Shown here: positions 33,790 through 42,885 of the stretch, in pieces
How the letters are laid out: the number at the start of each line of letters is the position of its first letter
Position numbering within the stretch: the stretch's first letter is position 1
Source: Cesiribacteraceae bacterium YIM B00369
Lineage (GTDB): Bacteria; Bacteroidota; Bacteroidia; Cytophagales; Cyclobacteriaceae
DNA length: 64,000 nt
Reading direction: 5' to 3'
NCBI GenBank assembly: GCA_017948555.1
Contig: JAFMYY010000003.1
Location: forward strand, 62,001 to 126,000
The notes under the pieces: model-generated
Told to the model about the DNA's origin: nothing
Seen by the model: the letters and a program-made list of their open reading frames with translations, nothing else
Database searches by the model: none
Program-made: the position numbers and the translations under genes

Positions 33790-34203
33790 TCACCTATGTG
33801 TAATAACCAAATAATCAAATTCTGAAATACCAATTTCCCTGCAAAAGCCCTTTATAAAATCAGTTTCACTTTCTTCCACTTTACCATCTGCCAGAATTAT
33901 ACTGTGGAGGGCTGCAATAAACCATTCTTTCTGAATACGTTCTAATCCGTTCAAAATTCCGGTTATAAAATCTTTATCGCTCTCAAGCATTGCGGCAAAA
34001 GCAGGATCATTTAACTCCACTCCGAGTAACTTTCGTGCCTGCTCCACCACCTGCAATTCTTTGGGGTGAGTCTCCCCGTCTGATTTCGCCATTTTTACGA
34101 GACTTCCAAGAATGGCTGCTTTTTGCTCTTTGGTAAATCCTTCCTGAAAACGCCTTAAATCCCCGCTTGCCGGCTTTTCCTTCTTTTTAAAGAAATTAAA
34201 CAT
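33790..34203 (-). CDS. TerB-like (tellurite-resistance/DjlA N-terminal fold) protein
   Basis: Small cytoplasmic protein of 137 residues, all-helical. It matches the TerB-like fold: KAAILGSLVKMAKSDGETHPKELQVVEQ, then a second acidic helical pair SIILADGKVEESETDFIKGFC, which repeats the A.DG...E motif of the family. The acidic residues are thought to bind metal. A short basic start (MFNFFKKKEKP) might touch the membrane. There is no other ter gene nearby, so tellurite resistance should not be inferred. It precedes ompA on the same strand. Confidence 0.75.
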   Translation of the reverse strand: MFNFFKKKEKPASGDLRRFQEGFTKEQKAAILGSLVKMAKSDGETHPKELQVVEQARKLLGVELNDPAFAAMLESDKDFITGILNGLERIQKEWFIAALHSIILADGKVEESETDFIKGFCREIGISEFDYLVITHR

Positions 34204-34874
34204 CGCTTTCTCCTAATTTAAATAGTATAAGCAGGCTTTCATTTTTATTTACCTTTTTCATGTTCCCTAACTTCACCAGGCTTCTTTGCCCGAAAATTGT
34301 AAATGCAGGAACGAAGGCATGTAAACAAATAAGCCAGCCGGCAAATTACCATCTTTGATACTGAAAAACCCTGCAAAATATTTTCACTTGGTACATCAGA
34401 CAATAATGGAAGCCGGTTAATAAAGTATAAAACTTACCCGGCCAAAGCTCAGCTGAGCAGCCTGATTTCTGAAATAAATTCCGGGTAAATGCCTTAAATA
34501 AATTGAATAATGCCTGCCCCGTTCTTAACCAGAAAAGTTTTTAAAAGTCTGAAACCACAGATAAATAAAGATTTAAAGCCTGCCGGAGGGTAAAAATGAG
34601 ATATTAAAAGGGGTGTTTTCCTGCGCGTCGCTTTCAGGACTACAAAGTAACAAAAGGAGAAGAAGGGAGCGGCAGGTTATTTCAGAAGAGAATGCAGACA
34701 GCGGCAAAGATGAGGTAACCAGGGAAACGGAAGAAATATAGCTTGAAAATTAACAAAAATATTACGCAGGGCAATAGATTTTTTATCTAATTTTTTGTTA
34801 CTGATATCCAATAACAAAGATTTAAAAATGGAGTACTTCCGTGACCGGAATCATTTTTAGCGCTTTGTTTTGAA
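34204..34874. other. non-coding gap
   Basis: About 670 bp between the TerB-like gene (its upstream side) and the terminator of the esterase gene. No convincing ORF or RNA gene, and no repeat found by eye. It presumably contains the promoter of the TerB-like gene. Confidence 0.5.
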
Positions 34875-34955
34875 ATAAAAACCCGCTTTAAGAAACTGTT
34901 TAAACTTTACATTTAAGGCCCAGCCAAAATTAAAATCTAAACAGGTTCTTAAAGC
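34875..34955 (-). terminator. terminator after the esterase gene
   Basis: Two 18-bp arms (34885-34902 and 34938-34955; GCTTTAAGAAACTGTTTA against its complement) pair with one mismatch across a 35-nt loop. On the minus strand the stem is followed by GGGTTTTTATTT, so it reads as a terminator for the esterase gene, which stops 34 bp upstream. Confidence 0.7.
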
Positions 34956-34988
34956 AGCATAATAAGGGGGTACATTTCATGGAAAAAG

Positions 34989-36059
34989 TTATTTCCTGCT
35001 TTCCTTAGCTGAAAGGTTTTCAGAAAAGAAAGTAAGCATTTTTGTGCCAATGCGTTCGGCCACACGGTTAATATGATCCCCCTCATACTCTTCATACTGG
35101 TGTTTAATGCCATAGCTATCCAGTACCTTATCCAATTCTTTAATACTTGCAGCAATTCCTCTGTCCCTGTTACCGGCATCAAACGCCAGTGCCTTCAGCT
35201 TTTTAATATTGAAAATATTCCTGTCAATTGCTGCCAGGGGCCTGTTGGCTGTCCATTTCGCCAGCACCAGTGGCTGCTCCTCTCCGTTCTCTAATGGAAG
35301 GTCCAGGTAAAAGGGTGGCTTTTGAGGATTAGGAGACCAAGCAGCCGCAGATGCAAATACTATTTTAGTAAAGAAATCAGCTTTTTCCAGATCTGCCTGT
35401 GTCTTTACAGCCTCCAGCCGTGCCCGGGCTGCAGAGTCCTGTGGTGCATTGCTGTAAGGTTCAAGGCAGCAGGGACTCAGCAGGTAAAGACTGGAAAAAA
35501 CCTCCGGATATTTTTGCCCTATGCGCATGGCACCATAGCCCCCCATTGAGTGCCCTGCAAGGCCACGGCTGGCTGCCTGCGGAATAGTACGGTAATTTTT
35601 GTCCATATATGCCACCAGCTCTTTAGCCACAAAATCCTCCCAGTTGCCAATAGTAGCAGAATTGGAATACATGCTCCCCGAAAAGCGGTTAAATGCATTT
35701 GGGGTAACAAAAATCATTTCCTGCTTATTACCTTCTGCATAAGCCCCGTTCAGCACATCCGGCAGGTTCATCCAGTGCGAATCAAAGCCATAGAGCTTTG
35801 CATCGGTGTCGGTAAAGCCATGCAGGAGGTATACCACAGGGTATCGCTTTTTAGCGTTGGCTTTATACCCCGGAGGCAGATATATGGAAACCTCCCTGTC
35901 AGGAGAATCACCGGCCAGGTTTCCCTCAAGTCCTGTTCCATGCACTTTAATGCGCTCAACTGTTCCCCTGAGGCCTGTACCTTTCTGGCTCAGGACCGGA
36001 AGTGCCGCAAATAAAAGGGCAACTAAAAGAATATACGGGCTGTGAAGTATGCTTTTCAT
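34989..36059 (-). CDS. secreted esterase, alpha/beta hydrolase of the esterase D / feruloyl-esterase type
   Basis: Exported serine esterase. The frame is open upstream to 36170, but the ATG at 36059 places a clean signal peptide first (MKSILHSPYILLVALLFAAL...LSQK). The family core follows: VSIYLPPGYKANAKKRYPVVYLLHG, then the nucleophile elbow AGHSMGGYGAMRIG and YLLSPCC. A late Asp (FDAGNRDRG) and His (YEGDHINR) complete the triad. This subgroup removes acyl groups from carbohydrates, formylglutathione or similar esters; with the glycan-active genes elsewhere a carbohydrate ester is plausible, but the substrate is not shown. Single-gene unit with its own terminator. Confidence 0.83.
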   Translation of the reverse strand: MKSILHSPYILLVALLFAALPVLSQKGTGLRGTVERIKVHGTGLEGNLAGDSPDREVSIYLPPGYKANAKKRYPVVYLLHGFTDTDAKLYGFDSHWMNLPDVLNGAYAEGNKQEMIFVTPNAFNRFSGSMYSNSATIGNWEDFVAKELVAYMDKNYRTIPQAASRGLAGHSMGGYGAMRIGQKYPEVFSSLYLLSPCCLEPYSNAPQDSAARARLEAVKTQADLEKADFFTKIVFASAAAWSPNPQKPPFYLDLPLENGEEQPLVLAKWTANRPLAAIDRNIFNIKKLKALAFDAGNRDRGIAASIKELDKVLDSYGIKHQYEEYEGDHINRVAERIGTKMLTFFSENLSAKESRK

Positions 36060-36234
36060 CATGTCTGTGTCTGATACTGGTTTTAGGGAAAGCCAATTTA
36101 ATGATTTTTCCTCTTTAAATATAATTACCCGATAAAAGCCAGCCAAAGAATAAGGTTTTTGCTTTACCATGAGATTAAATTTTTACAGACACCGGCCTGC
36201 TGTTAAATGCAGGAGCCATTCCGGAGGCACAAAA

Positions 36235-36280
36235 AAAAGCGGCAGGCTGGAATCCAGCTGCCGCTTTTAAATTTTACTAT
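36235..36280 (-). terminator. terminator after the YsnF-like gene
   Basis: AAAGCGGCAG-G-CTGG pairs with CCAGCTGCCGCTTT around an AAT loop, with a one-base bulge. An A-run on the left gives a T-run on the minus strand. It lies 18 bp beyond the stop of the minus-strand gene at 36295. Confidence 0.85.
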
Positions 36281-36294
36281 TCTAAAGAGGATGA

Positions 36295-37089
36295 TTATCT
36301 GTTTCTTCTTTCATCATCTCTATGGGTTTCATTTACATCCACATCAGTTTTACGCACACTATCGCGAACAACTCTTTCCCGGTCTTTTGTTTCCTTGTTA
36401 AGGTTTACTTCCTCAACCACACGGGCTTCTTTGTTCACAACTGCTTTTTCAGCATGTTCCGTAATTTCAGTTTCACCTTCTTTAAAGTTCCTGAAGTCTG
36501 CGTCAGTAGCCGGACGGTCCACCGGTGTCCGCTCAACATTTACATGCTCTTCGCGAAGGCGTAGTGTTTCCTCTACCGGCCGCTCAATAATACGGCTGCG
36601 AAGCTGTACTCTGCCTGTTTCCACTTCTCTTTTACCAACTTCAAGCTCCTCCTCAATTACAGGAATGGAATCAGAATCAGCTGTTCTGGATTTGTTTGTA
36701 GCTCCTGTTGCTTCCTTGGAGCGGTAATCTCTGGCTCTTTCATTGGCATCAATTGCACCAAAACGGTCCAGTACCTGTGCCGCTCTTTCAGATTCTTCAG
36801 GTGAAGTGGTATGAACAGTTACTACTGATCCTCTGCTTGCCACTTCAGAATATGTTCTGGCTTCCTCATCATTATCTGTGAACAGATTACTGAAGAAATT
36901 TCTGTAACCGTCGGAATTCCATTCATTGGATTTGCTTTTGGTATGCTCCTCTGAACGGGCTGCATTCTGCTCTTCCCTTGTTTTGCGCACATCAATAGCA
37001 CTTTCGCTGAATCCCTGATCTAAAAGGTTTTTTACTGCATTTTGCGCTTCACTTGATTTATCGAATATTCCAAATACTGTCTGTCTCAT
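36295..37089 (-). CDS. general-stress protein with GSP17M-like and DUF2382 (YsnF/AvaK) domains
   Basis: Cytoplasmic stress protein of 264 residues. The N-terminal domain (1-115) resembles the general stress protein 17M fold, starting TVFGIFDKSSEAQNAVKNLL and containing GSVVTVHTTSPEESERAAQVL. The C-terminal DUF2382 domain (about 140-255) has IPVIEEELEVGKREVETGRV and the charged repeat VNVERTPVDRP typical of YsnF. The last 35 residues are very rich in Arg, Glu and Asp. Such proteins are induced by osmotic, oxidative or desiccation stress in other bacteria; their mechanism is unknown. It has a long upstream region and its own terminator. Confidence 0.85.
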   Translation of the reverse strand: MRQTVFGIFDKSSEAQNAVKNLLDQGFSESAIDVRKTREEQNAARSEEHTKSKSNEWNSDGYRNFFSNLFTDNDEEARTYSEVASRGSVVTVHTTSPEESERAAQVLDRFGAIDANERARDYRSKEATGATNKSRTADSDSIPVIEEELEVGKREVETGRVQLRSRIIERPVEETLRLREEHVNVERTPVDRPATDADFRNFKEGETEITEHAEKAVVNKEARVVEEVNLNKETKDRERVVRDSVRKTDVDVNETHRDDERRNR

Positions 37090-37784
37090 GTTCCTTTATT
37101 TTAATGTTAAAAAATGTAAAGAGGTGCAAAAACTGATAATCTTTCACCTCCTGTTTATTAAATTGGCGAACAGTTTCTGCAGGCTATTGCAGCAAGCTGA
37201 GCTTTCTGCTTCTGTCCATCACCATCACACGACAGCCCGCTACAAAATAACCTGAAAGTCCGGAAACCGAAACCTCCGCCTGTTCTGCAATCAGTGGATT
37301 AGGAATTTACATCCGTTCCACTTACTCACAAAAAAAACACATATTTTAATGTGTTGATTATTAACATATTATACTGAAGAGGATAAAAAAGGTTATGCTT
37401 TCCGGTAAACTTTTACCCCTTTTCACCTGCCTCCTGACTTAACCGTTTTACAAAATTACCTGTATTTGTAATTGTATGCTTCAGGTTTAAAACGAGAAAC
37501 ACTTTAATTACTATGATATAATCAGCAGAGAATAAATTAAAGCATTGAGTTCCCCGAATGGGCTGTATGCCTTTCGGGCCTAAAGAAAATGAACAGGCTT
37601 CTGCAAAACCAGGCTGAGCCTTTTATAATACGATCCGGGAAAAATAGCCGGAATTGAAAATCTGATATTCCTGTTCCTTCAGGCATGACAGATCTTTATA
37701 CTGTTACAACCAAGCCCGGAATGTATTCCTTTGCTTGGGTCCTTCTTCAGAATCCTGAATTATTATGTATAAAAAAATCGCGAT
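37090..37784. other. non-coding gap
   Basis: About 700 bp upstream of the YsnF-like gene. It holds no convincing ORF, tRNA or repeat. Its length suggests a complex promoter for a stress gene, but I could not define sites. Confidence 0.5.
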
Positions 37785-37847
37785 GGTAGTGAAGCCAGTG
37801 CTGTACCAGTTTACTTATGGTAATTAGCATTGGCACAGCACTGGCTT
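37785..37847 (-). terminator. hairpin after the small outer membrane protein gene
   Basis: Perfect 13-bp arms AAGCCAGTGCTGT (37792-37804) and ACAGCACTGGCTT (37835-37847) with a 30-nt loop. On the minus strand a run of seven T follows about 12 nt later. It sits 12 bp past the stop at 37860. Confidence 0.65.
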
Positions 37848-37859
37848 AAATGAATACTT

Positions 37860-38420
37860 CTAAAATCTGTAACCAATGTGAATTGTGGGAAAAAAGGTCC
37901 AGCGTTGTTCTTTGTACCCGTGGTTTCGGAAATTAATTTTATCAGGAATAAAATTGTAACTCAAGCCCATCCATGGCGAAAGATAAAATCCTTTTTGCCT
38001 TCCATCCACGGGCTTTTGAAAAAAGATTCTATAGCCGACTTCAGGCCCGATTCCTATGGCACCACCCGTTTGTTTTTCTCCGCTTTCTTCCAGAGTAACA
38101 TTGGTGGTGATGTAACCGGTACCGATACCAGCAAACAACCCTCTTGTTCCTTTTACCAGGTAATGGGCTTTTATTCCAAAGCCATTCATATTTACCTTGA
38201 AACCCTTATTTCCATGGAAGCTTTCCGGAATCATGATTCCGAAAACTGCTGCATCAAACCGGAATCTGCCCGGTTGATAAATGGCATGGAAGGAATAACC
38301 GCTAAGGATATAGGCAACCGGATCCACTTCAATTTCAAGTGTGGGTGCCGTTTTTTCTGTTTGTGCCTGGCCAGCGAAGGCAGAGAGCATAACCAGGCTG
38401 AGGATGAGTAGCTTTTTCAT
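37860..38420 (-). CDS. small outer membrane beta-barrel protein
   Basis: Exported protein of 186 residues. A signal peptide (1-19, SAFAGQAQ) is followed by alternating hydrophobic strands with turns of Gly/Lys/Asn (about 25-186), ending in IHIGYRF with a terminal Phe, the classic outer-membrane barrel signature. Strand pairs such as GLFAGIGTGYITTNVTL and IGIGPEVGYRIFF fit an eight-stranded OmpX/OmpW-like barrel. I recognise no specific family. Its neighbour across about 460 bp is a divergent AraC-type regulator, which may control it; that link is inference. Confidence 0.72.
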   Translation of the reverse strand: MKKLLILSLVMLSAFAGQAQTEKTAPTLEIEVDPVAYILSGYSFHAIYQPGRFRFDAAVFGIMIPESFHGNKGFKVNMNGFGIKAHYLVKGTRGLFAGIGTGYITTNVTLEESGEKQTGGAIGIGPEVGYRIFFQKPVDGRQKGFYLSPWMGLSYNFIPDKINFRNHGYKEQRWTFFPTIHIGYRF

Positions 38421-38879
38421 TTTTCAGTTTTGTAAAGGATATTTAAAATTTAAATGTTATGCAGGCATAGCCGGAAGCGGCTACCTATCGGGACTTGTAC
38501 TTTTCTTTAACTAAGGGCAGGGCTGTTGAAAGAACAGATACTAACCTTCAGCAAATTGCTTCCCTTGCGGTTCTATCAGAACAAAGCGGGAGCCAGTTAA
38601 ACAGCTCAATTTTTGCCGGGATAATTGCAGGGAAATTTGATTTGCGCCAGTTGGCTGATTTATCTGTTTTACTACCGGATAACTCTTAAAGCCGGTAAAA
38701 CCCTGCCAATCGATTTCTCCGGGTGCATTAATTTTTGTTTCTGACTAACGGAATTTCATGGCGCTTTTTTTTTATTTTTGATTGACACAAAGGTATCCCT
38801 GAATCAAAAGTTTTAATTGACACCAGGCGCCAACAGCTTAACATTTGCTGCCAAAACAATCAAACAAACCCTGAGCAAC
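38421..38879. other. divergent regulatory region
   Basis: 459 bp between the barrel gene and the AraC-type gene. TATTTTTG at 38773-38780 matches the Bacteroidota -7 element TAnnTTTG on the plus strand, about 100 bp before the regulator's ATG, but no -33 TTG is at the expected distance. A 64-codon plus-strand ORF at 38495-38689 has no recognisable features and is not called. Confidence 0.4.
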
Positions 38880-39896
38880 ATGACTTTCAGCGGGCGATTC
38901 ATCCTTAATATAATCTGGTTTGCAGTGCAACAGGGCGCTGATTTAAAAGCCTTGCTGGCATTAACCTGCAAGTCAGAAGCAACTTTAAATGAGGAAAGCC
39001 TTCGCCTTCCTCCTGAAGTATATAACAAGGTAGCCCTTGAAGCGCTTCACCAAACGGGCAACCCCTGCTTTGGCCTGCATGTTGGGGAATCAATGAGTTT
39101 AACAGCTGCCGGAATAATTACACAACTGGTTCAGAGCAGCCGGACTGTTAAAGAGGCTCTGGAGTTGTGTTGTGCTTTTACTGCTTTAGGTTGTCAGGCA
39201 TTACCAATGCATTTGATTCAGGAGGCTGAATTTTACAAACTTCAGCTACGCCCTGATCCACTATGGCTTCAGGCTTCTCCGGAGGTGGTTAAACATACGG
39301 CTGATGCCGTTTCTGTTTTTGCCATCCGCCAATTTCAGACTCTTACACGCCATATTCATCGCCCGCTGGCCTTCCATTCGATTTTTAAAAAACCTGAAAG
39401 ACCAGAAGAATATGAACGGATAATGAAATGCCCGGTAAAATTTGAGCAGGGTGAAATAGCCATTCTTTTAGAAAAGCGGCATGTGGATGAGCCCGTAGTA
39501 AGCTCAGATTACCAACTACTTCAGGTACTTGTTCATCATGCACAGGAGAGGCTGGCTGCTTTAAAAAAGACTATCAGCTTTAGCAATACTACTAAGCAGG
39601 CTATTTTAAACCTTAAAGAACCCGGCCTTCCGAATATAACCCAGGTAGCTGCTCAATTAAACATGAGTACGCGCAGTTTCCAGCGGAAGCTACAGGAAGA
39701 AAACACCAGCTTCAGGGAAATACTGGAGGAGCTACGGAGGCAATCAGCTCTTAACTACCTGAAAAATCCTGATTTATCAATGAAAGAAATTGCTTACCTG
39801 CTGGACTATACAGATACTGCCTCTTTCAGCAGATCTTTTAAACGCTGGACAGGCAAATCCCCGTTTGAATACAAAAGCTCTCCTGTGTCCTCTTAA
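38880..39896 (+). CDS. AraC-family transcriptional regulator with arabinose-binding-like N-terminal domain
   Basis: DNA-binding regulator of 338 residues from the ATG at 38880; an in-frame TTG at 38817 would add 21 residues of no family character. The N-terminal domain (about 10-215) is of the Arabinose_bd type found in OruR/ArgR-like regulators (LRLPPEVYNKVALEALHQTG, CFGLHVGESMSL). The C-terminal HTH_18 domain (about 240-330) has both helix-turn-helix units, ITQVAAQLNMSTRSFQRKL and MKEIAYLLDYTDTASFSRSF, ending in KRWTGKSPFEY. The ligand is unknown. It is divergent from the barrel gene and convergent with the downstream hydrolase pair. Confidence 0.88.
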   Translation: MTFSGRFILNIIWFAVQQGADLKALLALTCKSEATLNEESLRLPPEVYNKVALEALHQTGNPCFGLHVGESMSLTAAGIITQLVQSSRTVKEALELCCAFTALGCQALPMHLIQEAEFYKLQLRPDPLWLQASPEVVKHTADAVSVFAIRQFQTLTRHIHRPLAFHSIFKKPERPEEYERIMKCPVKFEQGEIAILLEKRHVDEPVVSSDYQLLQVLVHHAQERLAALKKTISFSNTTKQAILNLKEPGLPNITQVAAQLNMSTRSFQRKLQEENTSFREILEELRRQSALNYLKNPDLSMKEIAYLLDYTDTASFSRSFKRWTGKSPFEYKSSPVSS

Positions 39897-40024
39897 CTCA
39901 GTTAATAAAGCTTCACAGAGTGCCCTTTAACTATTAAATGAGATCCTTCTTAGATACGGACCCCTGGTAATCAATAAACAGGTAAATGTGTGCCTGCACT
40001 GTAGATTATGATGCCGCCTGAATT

Positions 40025-41044
40025 CTAATCCAGGCCATTAATAAATTCAGCTATATCATTATTTAATTTTTCTTTCTCTTCATACATGGGTGCATGGCCG
40101 GACTTTTCATAGTAAATGATAACCTTCTGAGCCGGATCTGTTCCCAAAGCCTGATATGCATCTTCAGCCATTTGGTACGGCAGTTTAATATCATGACGCC
40201 CCCAGAGGATAAGAGAAGGAGTAGTAATGGTGTGCATCAGAGAAGAATATTCTGTACTGATTAATTCATCCTGCATCAGGTGCAGGGTTTTACCCATACC
40301 ACCAACAAATAAAAGCGGATCAACAGGAGAAAAAAAGAAAGAAGGAATGGAAGGACGGGGTTCATTTGCCGGATCGAACCAGCTACCATGGATTTTCTCT
40401 GCATACAAACGATGTTTGAAATTGGGAATGTACCGGTCATGGACCGGATTTTCATGATACCATTCCAGTGCCTCCTGCCAGTAATCTGTTTCCAATCCTT
40501 TAGCTACCTGCTCCTCAGCATACTTCATCATATAGGCCCTGCTGTAGGTATATGCCTTTGGCCAGTTATGAGCAGTATTGATTAACACAAGTCCGCTTAT
40601 ATTTTTTGCAAAATCCTGATTCAGCATATACTTAACTGCTACTGCACCTCCCCAGCTATGAGCAACAAGGTAAATCGACGGATGGTGGTATCGCTGCTTA
40701 ATTACTCTTACAATTGCATCCAGATCTTTTGCAAACTGCGCTTTTGTTAATTCTTCTCTCTTTCCACCAATAGCATTTCCTGCAAACCGCTGGTCATAAT
40801 AAACCATTGCAAACTCCTCTTCAAGAAATGTATAGCCTTTAAAGTGCAATCCTTCAAAGATTCCTGAAAGTGCAGGTCCGCCACTTACATGGATGATAAA
40901 CTTTCCGGATGACAAATTCCCTTTTAGGTGAACCGGCAGGTATGCACCATCTACGGCTACATTAAACCTTTCTTCATGAACCAACTCTTCTTTACTACAA
41001 GCAACCAACAGAACGGCTAATAAAATAGGAAGATACTTTTTCAT
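40025..41044 (-). CDS. alpha/beta hydrolase lipoprotein, proline-iminopeptidase-like
   Basis: Lipoprotein hydrolase of 339 residues with lipobox LLVAC (Cys16). The fold shows an oxyanion-hole segment HVSGGPALSG, a motif YYDQRFAGNA typical of proline iminopeptidase relatives (YDQRG-like), the nucleophile elbow VAHSWGGAVAV, then LILWGRHDIKLP (Asp) and KSGHAPMYE (His). All triad residues are present. It probably acts on a small ester or peptide at the outer membrane or in the periplasm. Its start overlaps the stop of the upstream small barrel gene by one base (TGATG), so the two are translated together. Confidence 0.82.
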   Translation of the reverse strand: MKKYLPILLAVLLVACSKEELVHEERFNVAVDGAYLPVHLKGNLSSGKFIIHVSGGPALSGIFEGLHFKGYTFLEEEFAMVYYDQRFAGNAIGGKREELTKAQFAKDLDAIVRVIKQRYHHPSIYLVAHSWGGAVAVKYMLNQDFAKNISGLVLINTAHNWPKAYTYSRAYMMKYAEEQVAKGLETDYWQEALEWYHENPVHDRYIPNFKHRLYAEKIHGSWFDPANEPRPSIPSFFFSPVDPLLFVGGMGKTLHLMQDELISTEYSSLMHTITTPSLILWGRHDIKLPYQMAEDAYQALGTDPAQKVIIYYEKSGHAPMYEEKEKLNNDIAEFINGLD

Positions 41045-41610
41045 CAGGGAAGGTTAATTATAAGACCGGTTGTTAGTGAACCACCCGGAATATGGTAGGT
41101 ATTAATTGCAGACTTTAAATGAAATGCCGGCCGGAAGAACCACATCAGTTTTTCATTTAAAACATAGCCTCCTCCTATGGAAACTGAGTTCATCCAAACG
41201 CTTTTTCCGGCAAAGCGTACTTTTTCAATCTCTCCGCCATTATTTACCTTATAGGTTGGTCCATAAAAAAAGGCGTGGAAAAAGTCACTACTGAGAAATC
41301 CTTCAAACATTAAGCCTGAATGCCAGGTATGGCGGCAGCCAACATCAAACCCTGTAAAAATTCCTGTATGGTTCTGATGATGGTAATACCCTCCAATATG
41401 TGGAGTTAAAATAACCTCTGAATGGTTTATTTTATTTCCGGACTCCCTCAGGTAATCCCGGGAATAAAGTGCATACTCCATACCTGATCTCAGGCCTGGA
41501 TGAGTAATAAAGCTTCCAAAGTACCCCAACTGAAGAGCGGGTTTCTGTTGGGAAGAGGCTTGTCCTGCTACGCTTATTAAAAGAATACAAAGAATTACTT
41601 TCAAATGCAT
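41044..41610 (-). CDS. small exported beta-barrel protein of unknown family
   Basis: Protein of 188 residues with a Sec signal (1-20, ISVAGQASSQ) followed by beta-strand-rich sequence with many aromatic and Gly residues (IGGYYHHQNHTGIFTGFDVG, VSIGGGYVLNEKLMWFFRPAF), suggesting an outer membrane barrel. I recognise no specific family. It is translationally coupled to the lipoprotein hydrolase downstream, hinting at a shared envelope role. Confidence 0.65.
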   Translation of the reverse strand: MHLKVILCILLISVAGQASSQQKPALQLGYFGSFITHPGLRSGMEYALYSRDYLRESGNKINHSEVILTPHIGGYYHHQNHTGIFTGFDVGCRHTWHSGLMFEGFLSSDFFHAFFYGPTYKVNNGGEIEKVRFAGKSVWMNSVSIGGGYVLNEKLMWFFRPAFHLKSAINTYHIPGGSLTTGLIINLP

Positions 41611-41829
41611 CTGATTTTTTCAACAAGGCACTAAAATGTATAAGGATCCTGATTTCAGGTATATCTTCAGCAAAGGCACTTTTCGCCCGGGAAGCTCAAT
41701 GCCGGACATATAAGAAGCACCTTAGCAGAACAGTCTGCAAAATGCCGGACAGCATCAGGAAAGCAAATAAATGCTGCTTAAGATATGGTTCTGCCTCAAC
41801 CATTGGTAATCCTGTTTTATGGGCTAAAG

Positions 41830-42696
41830 CTATAAATTTTCTGAAACTAAATGAGAAAGATCCTGCTGAATAAAGTTCATCAGATCCTGAATGATTTTTT
41901 CGCTGTCGTCCCCTATCCAGACCAGATGGCCCCACTTATTCCGGTAGGTTTTTAAGGCAGAATCTTTTATATGCTGATGTGCAAAATGCGCATGTTCAAC
42001 TGGAACAGAGCGATCGTTCAAGCTATGGACAATTAGCGTCGGACAGGATATTTTACTAAAAACCTCAGGCTCCGCCGGTTGCTGGTCTAAATCGTAAATA
42101 AAACCACTGTGTGAGCGTTGTTCCCGCACCATTGTCCGCAGCTCCTCTATTTCTTCCTTTGTTATACCAGCTCCTTTAACGGTAGAAAGTTCCTGAAAAA
42201 GAGTTCCGGCCATCACCCCGGGAAACATAGCATAGAAAAACTTAAAAAGGCCCCAGCTGTACCTCTCTGCTGAAGGACTGAAGAGCTTCCTGCCCTTCAC
42301 ATAAGCAGGATCTTTCTCACTTAGCCACTTTTTAGTAACTGCTGAAATCAAAACCAGTCTGGTAACCCGCTCCGGAAAAGAAGCCGCCAGCTCCAGCGCA
42401 ACTGGTCCCCCTGCTGAAATTCCGGTCAGAATTACTCTCCTGATCTCCAGTTCATCCAGCAGAGCCACCAAAAGTTCTGCTGTAGCTTTTGGGGATGGAT
42501 GGGGCAAAAGTGGAGTTTGTCCATATCCCGGTCTGGAGGGCGTTATCAGCTGGTAGCGGGTCAGGTCAATTCCTTTATGAGCCAGCAGTTCCCTACTGTT
42601 GCTGTGCCCCCCATGAACGAACAAAACTGCATGGCCTTCCCCACGCAGACTGAATTCAACTTTACCTTTTTTGGTTTCTATAACTTTATTGATCAT
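41830..42696 (-). CDS. alpha/beta hydrolase
   Basis: Cytoplasmic alpha/beta-fold hydrolase. The ATG at 42696 (MINKVIETKKGKVEF) is preferred to the in-frame TTG at 42741, because the fold begins there. Motifs: VLFVHGGHSNS (oxyanion hole), SRPGYGQTP, nucleophile elbow LTGISAGGPVALELA, LIVHSLNDRSVPVEHA (Asp) and NKWGHLVWIG (His). The elbow is G-x-S-A-G-G. The substrate is unknown and it has no operon partner. It lies in a run of small, loosely spaced minus-strand genes. Confidence 0.82.
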   Translation of the reverse strand: MINKVIETKKGKVEFSLRGEGHAVLFVHGGHSNSRELLAHKGIDLTRYQLITPSRPGYGQTPLLPHPSPKATAELLVALLDELEIRRVILTGISAGGPVALELAASFPERVTRLVLISAVTKKWLSEKDPAYVKGRKLFSPSAERYSWGLFKFFYAMFPGVMAGTLFQELSTVKGAGITKEEIEELRTMVREQRSHSGFIYDLDQQPAEPEVFSKISCPTLIVHSLNDRSVPVEHAHFAHQHIKDSALKTYRNKWGHLVWIGDDSEKIIQDLMNFIQQDLSHLVSENL

Positions 42697-42885
42697 ACTA
42701 AACTGGAACCATCTTTCGCAGACACCATTTACTTCCCTCAAAATTAAAATAAATCCAAACCACCACCGCTTCAGGGTACGGTGTTTTTTTTGAGAATTGA
42801 AAAGAGGATGGTTTTACAAAAACACAGTTACCAGCCTCAGTTTAGTTTCTGCAAAGAAATAAAGTAGCGAATTGCCATAAGGCTT

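Noticed and set aside
33790-34203. Tellurite-resistance function for the TerB-like gene
   Set aside because: No terC, terD, terZ or related genes nearby; the TerB fold alone occurs in many unrelated contexts.
38495-38689. 64-codon ORF in the AraC/barrel intergenic region
   Set aside because: No recognisable domain or signal peptide; the region is better explained as regulatory DNA.
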